Assembly (NCBI RefSeq): GCF_002879855.1
Contig: NZ_PNYB01000022.1
Location: 22,230-86,229 of the forward strand
Reading direction: 5' to 3'
Length of the DNA: 64,000 nucleotides
Origin: Trinickia soli
GTDB lineage: Bacteria > Pseudomonadota > Gammaproteobacteria > Burkholderiales > Burkholderiaceae
This document shows, piece after piece, positions 63,977 to 64,000 of the stretch. Numbering within the stretch: position 1 is the stretch's first letter; the number at the start of each line of letters is the position of its first letter. Made by a program: the position numbers and the translations under genes. The notes beneath the pieces are model-generated. The model was not told the DNA's origin. It saw only the letters and a program-made list of their open reading frames with translations, and did no database searches.

Positions 63977-64000
63977 CGCAATGCCCACCCGCCGCCCGCC

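Overview
The window is GC-rich chromosomal DNA from a Burkholderiaceae bacterium (Burkholderia / Paraburkholderia / Trinickia type). The evidence is the housekeeping gene content and order: bamC-dapA, trpS, hslO, ftsB-eno-kdsA-pyrG, comEC-tatD-lolD-lolC, and an RpfE-type gene. Into it is inserted one apparently near-complete temperate prophage of about 41.7 kb (15692-57375).

Left flank (1-15691): bamC (partial) and dapA; a small SAM methyltransferase; trpS; an M50 membrane protease; a Sua5/YrdC/YciO protein; a PHP phosphatase; an alpha/beta hydrolase; a DUF455 ferritin-like protein; a gamma-carbonic anhydrase-like protein; hslO; a small lipoprotein; ftsB, eno, kdsA and pyrG; and a second alpha/beta hydrolase. 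The last 57 codons of comEC follow at 15520-15693. The rest of comEC lies at 57368-59803. The prophage sits between the two parts, and a 7-bp identity (tagccta) is present at both junctions. Joining the host flanks across one copy restores a continuous reading frame of about 868 codons, so the prophage splits the DNA-uptake channel gene.

Prophage layout. The immunity region is at about 44.5-46.0 kb. The cI-like S24 repressor is on the plus strand and a Cro-like gene diverges from it on the minus strand; their promoters overlap each other and two 15-bp operator-like sites. From cro leftwards, one nearly unbroken minus-strand array of about 29 kb runs through: a CII-like regulator; DUF1376 replication-type and RusA genes; an AlpA-type regulator; terminase small and large subunits; portal; scaffold; capsid; T7-type tubular tail proteins; T7-type internal virion and ejection proteins, one with a GH108 muramidase domain; a T7-fibre/beta-helix tailspike; and a lysis cassette (small membrane protein, GH24 endolysin, 3-TM holin). 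Translationally coupled to the holin is a Sec-signal-bearing protein that looks like a tail fibre. The last gene before attL is a SAM methyltransferase with its own putative promoter, probably cargo. To the right of cI, a strong promoter (45982-46010) opens a plus-strand operon: small early genes, YqaJ exonuclease, RecT annealase, a DEDD exonuclease, winged-helix and HNH proteins, a MazG-like/DUF1566 fused frame, an ASCH-like protein, an excisionase-like HTH and the tyrosine integrase. The integrase gene ends only 36 bp from attR. The phage thus combines podovirus (T7/BPP-1-like) virion genes with lambda-like immunity and Red-type recombination.

Right flank (57376-64000): most of comEC, a TatD-family nuclease, lolD, lolC and an RpfE-type protein.

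The points most worth following are the comEC interruption, which could act as an excision-controlled competence switch; the secreted tail-fibre-like protein tied to the lysis cassette; the cargo methyltransferase with an operator-like palindrome at its start site; the tailspike ribosome-binding site buried in a perfect hairpin; and several broken or rearranged small phage genes. The work was done by eye. Family names come from motif recognition, not from searches.
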